Below are positions 9,621 through 20,476 of a DNA stretch of 64,000 nt, piece after piece. Source of the stretch: Pochonia chlamydosporia 170 (taxonomy: Eukaryota > Ascomycota > Sordariomycetes > Hypocreales > Clavicipitaceae). The notes below the pieces were generated by a model. It was not told the DNA's origin and made no database searches. It worked only from the letters and a program-made list of their open reading frames with translations. Made by a program: the position numbers and the translations under genes. Position 1 is the first letter of the stretch. Each line of letters starts with the position of its first letter. The stretch is from the NCBI RefSeq assembly GCF_001653235.2, contig NC_035794.1, positions 1,984,001 through 2,048,000 on the forward strand, read 5' to 3'.

Positions 9621-11267
9621 ATGGCCAAGCGCCAGGCGTCCGAACCTCTCGACGAGCTGCTGGGCGTAGCATCGCCAGCATCCAAAAAGTCACGTACCGC
9701 AGAACTCGAGACACCCCCAAACGAGAATGGAGTCTCCTTTGCCACGCCATCGCACATGGACCAAGTAATCGCCAGTAACAGCGACGAGGACGACTTTGAC
9801 GACCACACAACAGCCCCAGCCGCACCCTTGCGACAAGCAAACCCGACAGAAGGCTACGACGATCTCTACCTCGACACGATAGACAGACAAGTCCTCGATT
9901 TTGACTTTGAAAAGCTCTGCTCCGTCTCGCTGTCCAACATCAATGTCTATGCTTGCTTGGTATGCGGGAGGTATTTCCAAGGCCGGGGACCCAAGTCCCA
10001 CGCCTACTTTCACGCCCTCGAGGAAGACCACCACGTGTACATCAACCTCGAAACACAAAAAGTATACGTCCTCCCGGAGGGATACGAAGTAAAGAGCAAA
10101 TCACTAGACGACATCAAATACGTCTCCGACCCGCGATACTCGAAACACGAAGTCATGAACCTCGACCGCGCGACAAACGAGCACCACAAGTCATGGACCC
10201 TCTCCGGGAAGGAATACACCCCAGGGTTCGTGGGCATGAACAACATCAAAGAAAACGACTACCTCAACGTCGTTGTCCAAGCGCTCTCCCACGTACCACC
10301 GCTACGAAACTACTTCCTCCTCCAAGACTTCACCAAGAACAGCGAACTCGTCAAACGATGCAGCATTCTCTTCCGCAAGATATGGAACCCACGCGCCTTC
10401 AAAGCCCAAGTCTCCCCCCACGAACTCCTCCAAGAAATCGCCCTACGCTCCAACAAGCGCTTCACACTCACCACGCAATCCGACCCCGTCGAGTTTCTCT
10501 CGTGGTTCCTCAACAACCTCCATCTTGGGCTGGGCGGGAGTAAATCCAAGCCGGGTAGTTCCATGATCCAGCGCACTTTCCAAGGCAAGCTCAAAGTCGA
10601 ATCGCAAGCCATCACCGCTCGCGCCGATGCCACCGACAGGCTACGCTTCGAAGAAGCCGCCGAAGTAAAGGTCGATATCGTGCGCTTCCTCCTCCTGACG
10701 CTCGACCTCCCCGCCGCGCCGCTCTTCCAAGACGAACTCGAAAGAAACATCATCCCGCAGGTTCCCCTCACGACCATCCTGTCCAAATACGACGGCAAGT
10801 CAGCGCAAGAGCACCACTCGCAGAGAAAACGCTACCGCCTGCTGCATCCCCTCCCGCCCTACTTAATACTCCATGTAAAGCGCTTCTCGCAAAACAAGTT
10901 CGTCTCAGAGCGAAACCCCACAATCGTCACCTTCGACGCTAGAAACCTCGATGTGTCGCCTTACGTGGAGCCAAATCCTGCCGAGTGGCCGCCCTCAGAA
11001 CCAATTTGGTACGATCTAGTCGCCAATGTTGTGCACGAGGCAGTCCGCACGAGGGAAGACGTAGCAGACAGTGGAGATGAGAAGAAGACGTGGAAGGCAC
11101 AGGTCAGGGATAGGACAACAGGAGAATGGATCAGCTGTCAGGATTTGTACGTGGAAAAGGTCCAGGGCGAGCTGTTGTACCTCGGCGAGACGTATTTGCA
11201 GATATGGGAGAAGCGGAGGGAACCAAAACCAAGTGGGAGTGTCGCCAAGGCAAAGACAAAAGGCTAG
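9621..11267 (+). CDS. SAD1: Tri-snRNP assembly factor SAD1 (USP39-like, catalytically dead ubiquitin protease fold)
   Basis: A single exon of 548 residues; yeast Sad1 has 448 and human USP39 565. Family knowledge: SAD1/USP39 promotes U4/U6.U5 tri-snRNP stability and pre-mRNA splicing in the nucleus. A disordered, acidic N-terminus with a KKSR basic patch is followed by a ZnF-UBP domain (about residues 90-155, CSVSLSNINVYACLVCGRYF then SHAYFHALEEDHHVY). The USP/UCH fold covers about residues 200-535. Where active USPs have the Cys box (GNTCYMNS), this protein reads NNIKENDYLNVVVQAL, so the catalytic cysteine is replaced. The C-terminal box (YDLVANVVHEAV) keeps the family shape but lacks the GHY motif. 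This loss is typical of the family and not a sequencing defect. The start ATG has a good context and no in-frame alternative nearby. Confidence 0.93.
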   Translation: MAKRQASEPLDELLGVASPASKKSRTAELETPPNENGVSFATPSHMDQVIASNSDEDDFDDHTTAPAAPLRQANPTEGYDDLYLDTIDRQVLDFDFEKLCSVSLSNINVYACLVCGRYFQGRGPKSHAYFHALEEDHHVYINLETQKVYVLPEGYEVKSKSLDDIKYVSDPRYSKHEVMNLDRATNEHHKSWTLSGKEYTPGFVGMNNIKENDYLNVVVQALSHVPPLRNYFLLQDFTKNSELVKRCSILFRKIWNPRAFKAQVSPHELLQEIALRSNKRFTLTTQSDPVEFLSWFLNNLHLGLGGSKSKPGSSMIQRTFQGKLKVESQAITARADATDRLRFEEAAEVKVDIVRFLLLTLDLPAAPLFQDELERNIIPQVPLTTILSKYDGKSAQEHHSQRKRYRLLHPLPPYLILHVKRFSQNKFVSERNPTIVTFDARNLDVSPYVEPNPAEWPPSEPIWYDLVANVVHEAVRTREDVADSGDEKKTWKAQVRDRTTGEWISCQDLYVEKVQGELLYLGETYLQIWEKRREPKPSGSVAKAKTKG

Positions 11268-11951
11268 TGTAAAGGCAGTTGATACACCAGGCACATTGTA
11301 GATTTATGGTATACCATGTCAAGAGGCTACAAATTAATATGACAACATCGCTGTAATATTGAGTTACGCCAGAGTCTGTCCGGTCGCTGAACACATCCGC
11401 ATTCATGCAACTACTTGATTCTGGCAAATCTTCAGCGAAACATCTCTCCCTAGGTCGCTCATAAGCTATACATATAGTACATCGTCACATGAAACCAATC
11501 ATAGCTACCCAACCCTTCTGTTGGGCAATATCTCTCTCTTTCTCTTTCCTCATTTCTTCTTTTCTGCTGAGTTTGTTTATCACAAGGGGGTAAAAACAAA
11601 CAAACAAGACGCATCCCATCCCGTATCCCACCAACCCCAGTATATGCCCTAGCAAATGACTAAATTCACGACGCACCCACACCCTTTCCTACCAGTAGTT
11701 TGCCTTTGATATGGAAAACACAAAAATAAAAACTCCAGAGAAGCACAACGAGCAGCCAAAAAGAAGCACGTGGCCAAGAAGAGAAAAAGTGATGAGGCAC
11801 ACCAAGGGGAGGCATGTGATGCAGGTATTTGGCGAGTCGTTCGTCAAAACCTCAGCCTCCTCTTTGTGAGTCACAGATATTGTACAACAAGGAATTCGGA
11901 GCTGTGAAGCATCGCGCGGCCGCGAAGGCGGATCAAACGATTTCTCTATTT
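11268..11951. other. Convergent 3' region between SAD1 and the eIF4E-like gene
   Basis: This 0.7 kb between two facing stop codons probably holds both 3' UTRs. Short pyrimidine-rich (11525-11560) and A-rich stretches are visible. I see no gene in it. Confidence 0.4.
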
Positions 11952-13142
11952 TTAATCGTGGCTCTGTCGCTGCGTGTGTCGTCTATCACCGCCCTGGTTC
12001 TGGCTGGCCTTTTCGCGGCGTTGTTCGTCAATGGCAGTTCTTAGTTGGATACTGCTATCATGCGTCTTGAACTCCACTCGAGTATTTGGAGGAAAGTTGA
12101 GGATGTTTTTCATGGTCTCTCTGTAAGCAAGGTTTAATTAGCCATGAGAAGGAGGTTGAATGTCGACATTCCAAAGGGTTTGCTCTTACCGAATTTTCAG
12201 CACGCGTCCACCAGCCGTCCGCGTCCAAATACTGAGAATGTCTTCGCCATTGCGCATGCTGAGCACAGCGCCGCAAACATCCTCACCAGCATCACCAAAC
12301 TGATCGCCGATAAGAGAGAGCAGCAAGTCCTCCCAGTAGCGGTCAGCCACGCCCTTCTTCATCCGCACAACCCACTTTCCGCCTTTTCGATTCACCTCGT
12401 CCTCCCAGATGGGTCGAATATCCTTCTTGAATAGATGATAGTCTGACACGACCGGCAGGCTGGATGGTCTCTTCAGGTGAGAATAAATCTGCCAAAAATC
12501 CTCGGCGGTCTGCACGGTAGCAATTCCATGCAAGGTGTTCTCGTACTCGATGAAGCCATGTGCTTTGGAGATGGGAGGGCGGTACCAAAAGGACCACGCA
12601 TCTTTCAGCGCGTGTGTTTTGGAAGCTGCCGTGGACGAGGCCTTATTTTCGGCAATGGATGCCATACTGGGTGCTTTCCCGATGACTGCTTTGCTGCTAT
12701 CCTTCACGGGAGCATTCTTGGCCATAGCAGACCCCATTGCCGTGTCGAAGGGATTTCCGCCGGATTTGGGCGTTTTGGCCGAGCCAAACGATGCGAAAGC
12801 ACCCGAGCCCAATCCAAAAGCGCTGGAAGCACCGCTGGTGGGAGATACTAGGCCGCCGCCTGGAGTGTTGAAGGGGCTGGCTTTGCCATGCGCTGAGGTG
12901 TCGCCACCATGGCGCTTAGAGAAGGACGCATTGCGAGAGGAATCGCCAGCCGATGAGCCGTTGGGACCGTTGGTTGATGTCGTAAGGGACAATTTGCCGG
13001 AACTATACGCAACGCAAGAAAAGATACCATTAGACATTGTCATGTTTATCGAGCATGAACGAACATGTAGCTGGGTGGCACGAGGGAGGATTCAGGTAGT
13101 ATTCGGAACTTACTTTGTGCGACGGTTCCATAGGTTATCCAT
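11952..13142 (-). CDS. eIF4E-family cap-binding protein, 4EHP type
   Basis: Three exons, 13142-13114, 13002-12190 and 12120-11952, encode 336 residues. Donors are GTAAGT and GTAAGA, and the frame closes exactly. The first 29-nt exon encodes MDNLWNRRT, the conserved opening of this fungal subfamily. Residues ~15-140 are low-complexity Ser/Gly/Ala/Pro (GGNPFDTAMGSAMAKN). The eIF4E fold covers the rest: DAWSFWYRPP, TAEDFWQIYSHLKRPSSL, IRPIWEDEVNRKGGKWVV, then the C-terminal helix ETMKNILNFPPNTRVEFKTHD from the last exon. The Trp residues that stack on the m7G cap in the family are present (FWQIY and IRPIWED regions); the first stacking position falls at Tyr (WYRPP), typical of 4EHP/eIF4E2. A role in cap binding and translational repression or mRNA turnover follows from the family. 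The last exon is easy to miss because exon 2 runs into an in-frame TAA at the donor. Confidence 0.9.
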
Positions 13143-15537
13143 GAAGACGTAAGTTGTGTCTCGTGTCTAAATGATGCGGCTCGATGTCGGAGAGACACCT
13201 CGAAGCGGAGTTGCGAGGGCCAAAGATGGACGCGGAGAGGAAGATATGCGTTGATCTTGTGCGGGAGCGGCGTATGTAGGTTGGAAATGAGCGAACGGCC
13301 TCGGATGGTTTCAATCGACAAAGATGCTGGTACAATGCAGTGCAGGAAGACGTCGGAGGAGGCGGCGGCGGTGTTGATGCTGTGATCTGGATACAAGTGT
13401 AGGCGCGGATGCAAAGCAACGAGAAAGAATCGACAGGGCAGCTAAGGGGAAGAAGTGATAGAAACGAGGGTTTGTGCGAGGCGGCAGACGAGTGTGAGTG
13501 CTATAGCAGTGTTGTTGGTAATACGTTGTAGCTGGTGGCGCGAGATGTATCGGCAGATGACGAGATGACGTAGATTATGTCAAGAAGATAATATTTGTTA
13601 TTTGTGAGATGGAGATAGATCGAGGGCAAGACGGTACGCAGGCGAGAATAGCAGGGTGGTCGTTGAGGAATGCGGCGTGGTCTGTGGATCTGGGACTTTT
13701 TTTCTGAGAGGGACTTGGGAGACGAGACGAGACGACGGACTGGACGGTGAGGTGGTGTTGTGTTGTGGACGAGTGGACGAGTGGAGTGTGTGGTCAAAGA
13801 ATTTCTTGGGTCAAGTCGGGTTTGGTGAGGTCAAGAGCAAGTGCAGTCTAGTCAATTGAAACCAGTCAAGTCAGTCCATGACCTTGTCAACTTGACAGTT
13901 CAGTCAATGCTCAATCTGGTGCGGCAGGCGAGCATCAGTGGGCTTGAACCACTAGACCAGCCCAGACCAGACACCAGTTGACCACACAGCCCAGGCAGTC
14001 CCAGGCACTAAGCCACCAGCTGGGCCAGTCTGGTCTGGTCTATATGTAGACGTGGAGGCCACTGAATAAAACTTGGCGCTGGAGTCAAGCAAGCCACACG
14101 CACCAGACCAGAGAGCTGCGGGGGGCTCAAGATCCACATCCACGTTAAATGTCAAGTTCTGCTGCCTGGGCGGATTGCACTTTATACTGGACTCGACTGC
14201 ATGAATATTGACGGCTAATTGGGTCGGGTCAAAGCCAAGTTGAGAGGTTTCATGCCCTCATGAAGGTTCTGGCCGGGGGCTGTCAAAAACTGACCAGGGG
14301 CCAACTGGATGTTTCGAATCAAATGTTCCGTAAAAATGATGAATGACATCTGGATGATGAGGGGCCACTTGGCCAGCTCCAGCTCCCTCCGACACTTGAC
14401 ACCAGACAGAGACACCAGACTTGCCGCGCTTGCCCGTTGCCTTTGTTGACTTGAGCAAGTTGATTGTTCTCATACAATAAAGGCATTGACGTTTCTTGAG
14501 CAGGAATTGTCAGCCATATTATACCAAACATCTTGGCTCAAGCATGGCAACTCTGGCCCTTCCTTGGCTCTCGTGGCCTTCTGGCGTTCCTGGCGACTCT
14601 GTATTATGTTCCTTATGCTGGCCAGACCAATGACAGCGGTCCCAAGAACTCGGTGGTGGTGTGGTGGTCCCAGCTTTACATCTTTCAATGTTACCTTACC
14701 CGTATCCGGCTCGCCGAGCCGCCATCAATTGGCACACACTTGATGTACAGTATCAACGGTCGTCAAAAAGCGAGTTTGCCGAGTATTTCCGGTTCATTGA
14801 GAGGTGGCAAAGGAGGATATTGACCCCATGCATGCCCAACCGACTTCCCCACGCTATCGACATGTGGCTGCAACTTGATTTTTGTGGAATCGTGTTGCGA
14901 GTGGTCTGGTAGACATGGCATACAAGAGCAGCTACAGTGGTAAGTAATTTGCGGCGGCTTCTTCACATCGTGCCTGTACGCCGAGTCAGCCGCAAGTCTA
15001 CATGGTGCAGATGCTCGAGGATGGCAACAATGTGGCGTCTTCAATGCTGTGGATGACAGACGAACTTGACCTCAGCCAGTGGTTGAAGAAATGCTTCCAT
15101 GTGGACGACTGAGGGAACGGATCCAACCAGACTCGTTTTCGTAGGAATAGAACAACTTGAATCTGGTCGCAAAATTGGCTTTACAGCCGATGGCAGAATG
15201 TATGCAACAATAGCCAACTTTCAATCAGTCTCAAGGGATGTTTCCGCAGTACACATTGACATGTCAATTTGGAGTTTGCCCTTTTCACCACATGCAGTGA
15301 CTGACATTTGCAGTCTTCAACATTGAATGTCCAGCTAAGAGCCCCACCAAAGCTGCCACCCTGCCACAGCGTTGTTCCAGTGCAGCGTTCTTATCGCCCC
15401 TCGCAAGGCTGGGGCTTATCGCAACAAAAAAAAAAATTTCCCCATATGCGCAACGACTCGCACCAGCGCCATCACCACAAACCGCACATTCATCTCCTGC
15501 AACTCTATCAAACCGCCAACCCTCGCGTCCAACCACA
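13143..15537. other. 2.4-kb intergenic region dense in GTCAAG/CTGGTC-type short repeats
   Basis: The region lies between the divergent eIF4E-like gene and LOC1. Positions 13800-14110 are packed with GTCAAG/CTTGAC, CAGTC and CCAGAC/GTCTGG words, including inverted pairs. I see no coding sequence: open frames are short and unrelated to known proteins. Positions 13640-13800 are G-rich on the plus strand (GACGAGACGAGACGACGG). It probably contains both promoters and long 5' UTRs. Confidence 0.5.
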
Positions 15538-16184
15538 ATGGCCGCCTCAAAAACACGAACAATAAAAAACAAGCATGCCGCCCCAAAAGGTGCATCTTCC
15601 AAAGGCGGCAGCAGCAGTGGCAAACGCTCCGCCACGGACGGCATCTCCAAGTCAAAAAAGCCCAAAGGACCCGTCGTATCGCAACAACTCAAGGAGAAGA
15701 ATCGCGCGGCGCTTCTAAAAAAGCCCAAGAAGAAGGTATACACGGAGGCGGAACTAGGTATTCCGACATTGAATATGATTACGCCTGTTGGCGTTGTAAA
15801 GCCCAAGGGGAAGAAGAAGGGCAAGGTCTTTGTGGACGATGAGGTACGCTTATTCACAGCTACATTACGCTGGCAATTGAACCTTGACTAATAAACGAAT
15901 AGGAGAGCATGGGAACCATCATGGCCATGGTCCAGGCCGAAAAGAATGGCGAGATCGAATCGAAAATGATCAAGGCTCGACAGATGGAGGAGATCAGAGA
16001 GGCGCGCAAGGTTGAGGCCGAGAAGAAGGAGCAGGAGAAGAAATCGAAGCTGGAAGACGCAAAGGACTCTCTGAGGAAGAAGAGAAAGAGAAAGAGTGGC
16101 GGGGAGGACGAGGATTCGGTCAAGACGCTCTCGTCGGCAGGCTCGAAGGCGACCAAATCGAAGAAAAAGGTTGCTTTTGCATGA
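15538..16184 (+). CDS. LOC1: 60S ribosome assembly / mRNA-localisation protein LOC1
   Basis: Two exons, 15538-15843 and 15903-16184, encode 195 residues (yeast Loc1 has 204). The intron has a GTACGC donor and an AATAG acceptor; the frame is phase 0 across GAT GAG | GAG AGC ATG. The N-terminus is Lys/Ser-rich and disordered ([19 protein letters not shown]). It is followed by the conserved core ([38 protein letters not shown]) and a long charged helix ([36 protein letters not shown]) running into a very basic tail (KKRKRKSGG). The family acts in the nucleolus on pre-60S particles, and in yeast it also binds ASH1 mRNA. The strongly basic composition fits RNA binding. The ATG at 15538 follows a CCACA context. 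Confidence 0.88.
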
Positions 16185-16512
16185 GCAGCTTGGTCAAAAG
16201 AGTCTTGGAGACGCTTATACCCGGACACTGGTCTGACATCATGATATTTTGTTGTATTTTGCATCGTTTGGCGCTTGGCGTTGGGGCAAGTCATCAAATG
16301 TTTCGGTGGCTTTCGTTGATTGGAAAAGAGTATGTGTCTGAATGGGGGGGGGAAAATACTTGAACATGGAATGCACGGCGCAATGCTTTTCTGCTCCCTT
16401 CTATAGTCTTGAGATTTTCTATCCAAATATTTCTAATCTATGTCTATCCTAGGCTATCGTCAACGTAGCCTAGCCCGCCTCCCCAACTCTTGCGTCCCTC
16501 TAATGCAGGCAA
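16185..16512. other. Convergent 3' region between LOC1 and the alpha/beta hydrolase
   Basis: A short gap between facing stop codons, presumably the two 3' UTRs. It contains a run of eight G at 16346-16353. Nothing else is recognisable. Confidence 0.4.
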
Positions 16513-18106
16513 CTAGTCCTCTAATATCTGAAGCTTTCGACGCATTGGGTTGTAGTCTGCGCCGTGTTTTGGATTTTCTGGGGTGGGTGCCCTGGATGGC
16601 GTAATACTGTCTAAATCGACTTTGAATGCAAGATGATTCAAAAAGTTGCAAACCTAACGCCAGGATTAGAAACCTGGCGGCGCGCATATTAGGTACACAC
16701 AAGACTTACTGGCTTGGGATGCCATCGGCCACCACCTAGCTCGAACCAGCACAAGTGCCCGCCCATGGAGGTGGTAATCATGACGGTGTTGGGATTCTGT
16801 TTGAACTCTGCATATGGAAGCGCTTCCTTTACAGCAATCTGTGCTCCAGTAAGTATACGCACTAAATATCACCTTAGTGTTGACTTACAGGATCATCGGT
16901 GGCTTGAATAGCTACGAAAGGTATCCTAATGTTCAATACGGCATCTGAGGAAGAGGCGTCACGATAGTAAGCATCTTCAGTGGGATATCCCCAAGTCGGG
17001 CATCTGAACATTGTCAGCATCTGATGCAGCTATGGCGAGTTCGGGTGTCACATACTGAACCTCGCGGTCGAAATCGTGCAAATAAGTGACCTTTTCAATG
17101 GTTGGCAAATCGAGGTCTGTGTATTTCTCCAGAGCATCCTTGTGCGTGCTGATCAAGCCTTTCATAGCGACTAATAACGTCGTTAACAACACTGGTGATG
17201 TGATTGTCTGTTTGGGAATAATTACTTACAACCCATGACTCTAAGATATACCTCTTTGCCAATAAATCGGTTTTGGAGCATTTTGCTCGATATTTCCAAG
17301 TTAAATGGATTAGAGCAAACCACGGCTCCCTTGAGAAGACAGCTTTCTCCTTCCTCGCCACAGTACTACTGATGGTTAACATGTGAGTATGTAACAATTT
17401 TCAGAGCGAGTACTTACATTGGTAAGCATGTTAGCGCCCAAAGAGAAACCAAGACCAAATAGAGGTCGGTTCGGAAACGCCTTTTTCAACCATTTTACCG
17501 TCTTCAAATCGTCAGCAATCAGTCACTCACAGAAATACCAGTGCTAATTTCACATACTTGTCGGCAATCCCAGGTAGCTCGAGCATTGTAAAGAACGCCA
17601 CTGGTAATCTTGCTTCCTGCACAACCCCTCGAATTAACAACACATACTTCCCAGCCGCCGTCACCAAGCAATGGCGCAATCGTATGCCTCAGATAGATCT
17701 CATGAGAGCCGCCAGACAGCCCGTGCAAAACGACTAGCATGGGCTTGGAATCATCCGATCCAATGTTGGCAAATTCGTCGTCACTGAAGTATGTAGTCCT
17801 TCTTGGTAATGTCTCGTCGGATCCCTCAAAAGGCTGCACAGCAAAGTCGACAGCAAACGTTCCCTTGTACGTCTTGTGGTCAGCGTCGAATACCTTGCGG
17901 CGGTAGTATACCGGCGGGCCACTGGGTTTCGTAGCTGTCCACATTGTCTGCAAGTGACCATTAAACAAGAAAGGATTCAAGTGGCATGGCGGTGTAGCTT
18001 CTTCAACAATCTTAAGCAAGTCTGTCTCTTTGCCATCCTTCTCCCTTACAGGCCGTGGCGAAGGAGCGTGAGCGAACTCAACCTTGGCATGGCCGAACCA
18101 CTCCAT
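16513..18106 (-). CDS. Alpha/beta hydrolase, EMB8/YMR210w/EEB1 family (acyl ester hydrolase or transferase)
   Basis: Seven exons, 18106-17558, 17501-17418, 17365-17230, 17170-17056, 17003-16889, 16838-16710 and 16653-16513, give 422 residues in frame. All introns have GT donors (mostly GTAAGT or GTATGT) and AG acceptors. The family includes yeast Eeb1/Eht1 (medium-chain fatty acid ethyl ester synthase/esterase), Mgl2 (YMR210w) and animal ABHD1/ABHD3. Visible landmarks: the family N-terminus MEWFGHAKVEF, TPPCHLNPFLFNGHLQTMW, the oxyanion region LVVLHGLSGGSHE, nucleophile elbow GFSLGA with Ser in exon 2, Asp in QATDDP at the end of exon 5, and His in TTSMGGHLCWFE in exon 6. The triad is complete. 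The ATG at 18106 is chosen because the next upstream in-frame start codons are not ATG. Exact substrate unknown. Confidence 0.88.
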
Positions 18107-19169
18107 ATCTTGATTGCTTCTCAATTGTCTTGCGCCAACAGTACCCTGAACGACAATGTGATGCCAATGTGATGCCAGCTAGGAAGAAGAGGTGTTGCAG
18201 CGAGGGAATGGGCAGTAGAGTTTGGTCGCTTGCGAAGTGTCTGGAGGGGGGCACTGTCTGGTCGCCTAATTTAAATGAAGCCTTGTGCGAGTTGAATTAA
18301 GAATAGCATCCACACTATTTTGAAACCACGGAATCTGATTTGAAATGGCAGCACCAAGTCTCAGTAAATATAAGTCACAGGTAAACTTTTTCGGGGCCAA
18401 GACATTCTCCGATTCTGCGATTAAAGGAAGAGGTGACGAGTGCATATCGGGATCGGGGTTTTGCCTCGGCACAGCCGCTTGCCCTTTCAAGTTGGTCTCG
18501 GTAGTCCCTTCCCTCCCAGGAAGTGCACTAATCCCCGACGGAAAGATAGGGTGGCTTGGCGCTCCTAAGTACTCTGTAACCAAATTTTCACCATAAGGTA
18601 CATAATTTAACGGTTGCAAGGTGCCACCAGTTCAATCCGTAGAGATTGACCGTGCGGTTTCAGAGAACCCAAGCACTTAGTACCTACCTAGGTACTTAAG
18701 TAGGTAATTGACTTGGCCAAGGGCCGTCTTCATGTACTTAACTTGACTCAACTACCAGACGTTTCCTTTCCAGCGCATGCGGCCACTCACCTACAAACAT
18801 CAGCTAACGTACTTGACCCAGCTGGAGCTCAGGAAGCAGAAGGCGACTTGGATATAGGACCGCAAAATGGCACCACGAACCAAGCTCTTTGGACAGCATA
18901 AGATACTGTGCCGTACGGGGTCGCGAAGCGGCAGATGCTTTTCAGAACCACCCGCCAACTTGACAATTACATAGAGCTAAACTTCATATGCCATCCGCAT
19001 CGCGAGATTCAATCTGGTACTTCCAGTAGCTTTACGTTACAGCACATCTTCCCCTTGTCAGTACCACCAGACATCAAATTTCAGGAGCTAGGCACTGGAC
19101 CTCCGTGGCCAGATCACGCCAACCAGACTTGGCCCTTATCATCTGATACTTTATGTATCAATTAGCCCC
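18107..19169. other. Intergenic region with nested TACCTAGGTA palindromes
   Basis: This is the upstream region of the hydrolase and the downstream region of the ASKHA-like gene. At 18681-18705 it carries TACCTAGGTA (18685-18694) overlapping TACTTAAGTA (18693-18702). Open frames are short and unconvincing. Confidence 0.45.
18681..18706. repeat. Overlapping palindromes TACCTAGGTA and TACTTAAGTA
   Basis: Two perfect 10-bp palindromes overlap by two bases within TACCTACCTAGGTACTTAAGTAGGTA. The core matches the insertion at 8046-8091 and the element near 42940. Confidence 0.8.
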
Positions 19170-20476
19170 CTATAACTCACCATGGCCGTGGTCACTTGCT
19201 TCGTGCTTTTCTGACCGTGGACCCTCCTCTCGCTCCACCTCCTCGATATAGTCATCGCAGTACGCCGGATCCAAGCTCGTCCGCATCCAGAACGCCGCTC
19301 CTCTGGCAGCCGCATAAACTGGATGGTTGGAGAGCACCAGCTCGATTTTCGGAGTCGGCTTGCTCTTGGTGGCAAGCTTTTTTATGTCCCCAATCGCTTC
19401 ACCTACCACGTTGAAAAACTCTGCAGACTCGGCAGCCTCTCCTGCCAAAACGACCATGTAGCTCGTCGGAGGAATGTCACGCCCATGTTTAGAATATTCG
19501 ATGACGCGTTTGACGAGATATTGTCTGAGACTGTGCCAAAATGCTGCTCCGTTTTTGGCGTTGTCTCTCCGATCAAAACCAAGTTTGGGATCAATTAATC
19601 CCATTTTGTTATCACATGAATCGTGGAAGAAGCAGGAAGCAAACTGAAATGAGGTATAGATGGAGTGATAGGTGAAGCTACGAGTTCCTGTATAAGCGCT
19701 GTTTGTAAGAGGAATGGCACATCTTTATGGAAAAGTACGCTCTCACCTGATAAGGTACACCACATCATCAGTATAAGGATCCTCATGGGAGGCTTCGGCG
19801 CCGTAGCACCAGCGGTCTTGACATATCCTCCTTCCATTTGCTGCAAGCACTGCGTTTGTCTCGCTGATATAGATTGGGTGCATAATGCCTAGAGGCGCTG
19901 GTTTCAGGCCGGCAATTCGAAGGGCTTCATTCACCGTGCTGTCACCGGGGCAGTCGTCTTGCCAGAGACGCATCCAAGGCGCCGTGATAGCGACAGTGTT
20001 GCGCAAGCCCTGTCCCAGAGCAGCTTCTGACGCATGTCGCAATGATATGATCATCCCAGACAGTATTTCCGCGTCTGGGTCCTCTTGCAAGCCAACGAGT
20101 CGTCTTATCAACCTCCAAAGCTTTGGCTTGCGATGTGGCAGCTGGATCGGGCTCCAAGGAATGCGCAGTTGGACTTCTCGTTGCATGAATGCATTATACT
20201 TTGAACTTCCCGGTATTTTGGCAAGGTTTATGATGGTTCCATTACTGAGATGTGCAACGGCGGTTCTAGTGGGAGAATTTCTCAAAGGTTGGTATTTGAC
20301 ATCAAAGGGAAAAAATTGATTAGCGGTATCTCACCCGTAAGAATGACCTAGATCGAAACCAACAGCTGGCGAAGGGTCAAATCTAAGCTCAGAGGAAAAC
20401 CCTCGTCCAAATGAGAGGCAACAGATAAGAACGGACACAGAAAAAGATATGTCAAATGGTGGATGAAGGAGCGCAT
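19170..20476 (-). CDS. ASKHA (Hsp70/actin-like) fold protein, function unknown; N-terminal frame unresolved
   Basis: The reliable part is 20335 onward upstream of an intron (20281-20334, donor GTGAGA), exon 20280-19747, intron 19746-19699 (GTGAGA to CAAACAG) and exon 19698-19170. The frame reads AVGFDLGHSYGNSPTRTAVAHLSNGT, which has the look of the phosphate-1 loop of Hsp70/actin-type ATPases (FDLG followed by T and a beta hairpin). A later SYMVVLAGEAAESAEFFNVV resembles the adenosine/phosphate-2 region. The C-terminal half ends with EEVEREEGPRSEKHEASDHGHG. An ATG at 20476 opens a signal-peptide-like stretch (MRSFIHHLTYLFLCPFLSVAS), but in a different frame from the FDLG frame, with no room for a normal intron between them. 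A GTGAGT donor also overlaps the last codons, so another 3' exon is possible. Nucleotide binding is inference. Confidence 0.6.

Noticed and set aside
12186..13043. Ending the eIF4E-like protein at the in-frame TAA at 12186
   Set aside because: The TAA overlaps a GTAAGA donor, and a downstream exon supplies the conserved C-terminal helix in frame.
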